From NCBI GenBank assembly GCA_903848435.1, contig CAINGG010000073.1:1-13975 (forward strand): a DNA stretch of 13,975 nucleotides, read 5' to 3'. Under the pieces are notes generated by a model that did not search any database, was not told the DNA's origin, and saw only the letters and a list, made by a program, of their open reading frames with translations. The stretch comes from an uncultured Actinomycetes bacterium. GTDB lineage: Bacteria; Actinomycetota; Actinomycetes; S36-B12. Each line of letters opens with the position of its first letter. Position 1 is the stretch's first letter. A program made the position numbers and the translations under genes. This document shows, piece by piece, positions 12,173-13,975 of the stretch.

Positions 12173-13975
12173 TCAACTGCAGCCGGACGTGCTCCCGCAG
12201 CCCTCGCAGACGTAGCACGAGCCAGCCGGACGCATCTTCACACCGCAGGTCATGCAGAGCGGTGCATCAGAAGCCGTGCCGGTGAGCGCCTCCAGCAATT
12301 CGGCCGAGGAGTGAACCTCCACCGGAGCCGCCGTGACACCGGGTGCGGCATCCTCGACGACAGCGTCGGCGACGACCTCGTCTTCGACGACCGTCGCTGG
12401 TGCGGGCGCACCGTAGGTCGCGGCGACCGTGGCGGCACGCTCCTCGGCGGTGAAGATCCCGAGCTCGGCGCGCTTCTCGGCCGGCAGGTAATCCAGTGCC
12501 AGGCGCCGGAAGATGTAGTCCATCATCGACTGCGACATGCGGATGTCGGGATCGTCGGTCAGGCCCGCCGGCTCGAACTTCATGTTGACGAACTTCGAGA
12601 CGAACGCCTCCAGCGGCACGCCGTACTGCAGCGCGATCGAGATCGCGATCGAGAAGGCATCCATGACACCGGCGAGCGTGGAGCCCTGCTTGCCGAGCTT
12701 GAGGAACACCTCGCCGAGGCCGTCGTCGGGGTACGACCCGGCGGTCATGTAGCCCTCGGCGCCACCGACGCTGAAGGACGTCGTGCGCGACGGACGTGCC
12801 TTGGGCAGGCGCTTGCGCACGGGCCGGTGCTCGACGATGACAGCCTCGGTCGCGTCGGCGTCGGAGCTCTTGGCCTTGGCGTCGGACAGCGGCTGGCCCA
12901 CCTTGCAGTTGTCGCGGTAGATCGCGAGCGCCTTGAGACCGGTCTTCCAGCCCTGGAAGTAGATCTCCTCGACCTCTTCGACCGTGGCGGTCTCGGGCAT
13001 GTTGACCGTCTTGGAGATCGCACCCGACAGGAAGGGCTGCACCGCGGCCATCATGCGCACGTGCCCCATCGGGGTGATGGCGCGCTGCCCCATCGCCGTG
13101 TCGAACACGGCGTAGTGCTCGGGCTTGAGGCCGGGAGCGTCGACGACGTGGCCGTTTTCGGAGATGTATTCGACGATCGCCTCGATCGTCTCGTCGGTGT
13201 AGCCCAGGCGCTTGAGCGCCAGCGGAATCGTCTGGTTGACGATCTGCATCGAGCCGCCGCCGACAAGCTTCTTGAACTTGACCAGGGAGAAGTCCGGCTC
13301 CACGCCCGTGGTGTCGCAGTCCATCATGAAGCCGATGGTGCCCGTGGGAGCCAGCACCGACGCCTGAGCGTTGCGCCAGCCATTCTGCTCGCCGATGCGC
13401 AGGCACTCTGCCCATTCGCGCTCAGCCACCTTGGTGACATCGGCGTCCAGGCTCGTGGACGTCCGCAGCGCATCGGTGGCCGCCGCATGCTTGCGCATGA
13501 CGCGCTTGTGGGCATCGGCGTTGCGGGCATAGCCCTCGTAGGGGCCGACGATGCCGGCGAGCTCGGCCGAGCGGCGGTACGACGTGCCGGTCATCACGGA
13601 CGTGATGGCGGCAGCCAGGGCGCGGCCACCCTCGGAGTCGTAGGGCAGGCCCACGGCCATGAGGAGCGCGCCGAGGTTGGCGTAGCCGATGCCCAGCTGG
13701 CGGTAGTCGCGCGTGGTGCGTCCGATCGCTTCGGTCGGGAAGTCGGCGAAGCAGATGGAGATGTCCATGGCCGTGATGACGAACTCCACCGCGCGACGGA
13801 AGCCCTCGGCATCGAACGTGCCGTCCTCCTTGAGGAACTTCAGCAGGTTGAGCGAGGCGAGGTTGCACGACGAGTTGTCGAGGCTCATGTATTCGGAGCA
13901 CGGGTTGGACGCGGTGATGCGGCCGGTCTCCGGGTTGGTGTGCCAGTCGTTGATCGTGTCGTCGTACTGGATGCC
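12173..13975 (-). CDS. nrdJ: Adenosylcobalamin-dependent (class II) ribonucleotide reductase, N-terminus outside window
   Basis: The frame is open to the right edge and gives the C-terminal 600 residues. Numbered from the edge, NPCSE (24-28) carries the Asn, thiyl-radical Cys26 and Glu of the active site. DNSSCNLASLN (33-43) carries Cys37, partner of the active-site disulfide. PTGTIGFMMDCDTTGVEPDF is a conserved barrel segment further on. A TSCPD-like domain follows (SVGGAEGYMTAGSYPDDG onward), then an Ala/Val/Glu-rich linker and a Cys-rich tail with CMTCG (574-578) and CYVCEGCG (587-594), expected to shuttle electrons or bind zinc. Actinobacterial NrdJ is about 950 residues, so around a third is missing. 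It makes deoxyribonucleotides without needing oxygen. Met30 (13888) is internal, not a start. A strong terminator follows. Confidence 0.92.
   Translation of the reverse strand, partial: GIQYDDTINDWHTNPETGRITASNPCSEYMSLDNSSCNLASLNLLKFLKEDGTFDAEGFRRAVEFVITAMDISICFADFPTEAIGRTTRDYRQLGIGYANLGALLMAVGLPYDSEGGRALAAAITSVMTGTSYRRSAELAGIVGPYEGYARNADAHKRVMRKHAAATDALRTSTSLDADVTKVAEREWAECLRIGEQNGWRNAQASVLAPTGTIGFMMDCDTTGVEPDFSLVKFKKLVGGGSMQIVNQTIPLALKRLGYTDETIEAIVEYISENGHVVDAPGLKPEHYAVFDTAMGQRAITPMGHVRMMAAVQPFLSGAISKTVNMPETATVEEVEEIYFQGWKTGLKALAIYRDNCKVGQPLSDAKAKSSDADATEAVIVEHRPVRKRLPKARPSRTTSFSVGGAEGYMTAGSYPDDGLGEVFLKLGKQGSTLAGVMDAFSIAISIALQYGVPLEAFVSKFVNMKFEPAGLTDDPDIRMSQSMMDYIFRRLALDYLPAEKRAELGIFTAEERAATVAATYGAPAPATVVEDEVVADAVVEDAAPGVTAAPVEVHSSAELLEALTGTASDAPLCMTCGVKMRPAGSCYVCEGCGSTSGCS

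Noticed and set aside
12054..12218. N-terminal extension of the Ntn hydrolase
   Set aside because: It would put residues before the nucleophilic Cys2 and read through the nrdJ terminator hairpin; a good ribosome site precedes the Met-Cys start.
12267..13415. Long second reading frame on the same strand inside nrdJ (382 codons)
   Set aside because: It is an Arg/Gly/His-rich out-of-frame shadow of a strongly conserved gene, typical of G+C-rich DNA.
13886..13888. ATG at 13888 as the start of the ribonucleotide reductase
   Set aside because: The frame continues upstream to the window edge with conserved active-site sequence (NPCSE), so this Met is internal.
1..13975. Mobile element, prophage, CRISPR, toxin-antitoxin or defence island
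   Set aside because: No transposase, integrase, terminal inverted repeats, direct-repeat arrays, nuclease, helicase or toxin-like genes were found; the gene set is metabolic and membrane-related.

Overview
The window is G+C-rich chromosomal DNA whose genes look actinobacterial. It carries a class II (B12-dependent) ribonucleotide reductase with a Cys-rich tail, GTG starts, 4-base stop/start overlaps, and several start codons that sit 6 bases after a TANNNT hexamer, as in leaderless transcripts. I cannot place it below phylum level. I see no tRNA, rRNA, CRISPR array, insertion sequence, phage gene or recognisable defence system.

Layout. (1) 1-809: the N-terminal part of a YbhN/LPG-synthase-type membrane protein runs leftward off the window; it diverges from a glyoxalase-like VOC protein across an intergenic region centred on a perfect 18-bp palindrome. 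(2) 810-2623: the VOC gene and an AI-2E/PerM-family membrane protein run rightward. (3) 2592-8181: a leftward five-gene cluster, in transcription order: an SDR-fold protein lacking the catalytic Ser, Tyr and Lys; a Baeyer-Villiger-type flavin monooxygenase; a classical SDR with its catalytic residues; a PBP4-type D-Ala-D-Ala carboxypeptidase; and a GlcD-type FAD-linked oxidase. Every junction overlaps, three by 4 bases and one by 14, so this is almost certainly one translationally coupled operon. It ends in a 32-bp tail-to-tail overlap with the AI-2E-family gene. (4) 8240-9629: a two-domain tautomerase diverges from the operon and faces two leftward unknown membrane proteins. (5) 9773-10920: an EamA/DMT transporter, then a small Trp-rich reading frame broken by a TGA. 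(6) 10956-13975: a leftward choloylglycine-hydrolase/penicillin-acylase-like Ntn hydrolase, a strong 17-bp hairpin terminator, and the C-terminal 600 residues of NrdJ, whose N-terminus lies outside.

How they may work together: the BVMO, the active SDR, the FAD-linked oxidase and perhaps the divergent tautomerase and VOC protein would suit oxidation of an alcohol or ketone to an ester or hydroxyacid, but no substrate can be read from sequence. The cell-wall DD-peptidase inside that operon and the active-site-less SDR at its head are the puzzling parts. The other genes look like ordinary independent units. No complete new system is evident; the most useful leads are the leaderless promoter pattern, the palindromes centred between divergent promoters, the mixed operon and the interrupted small gene.
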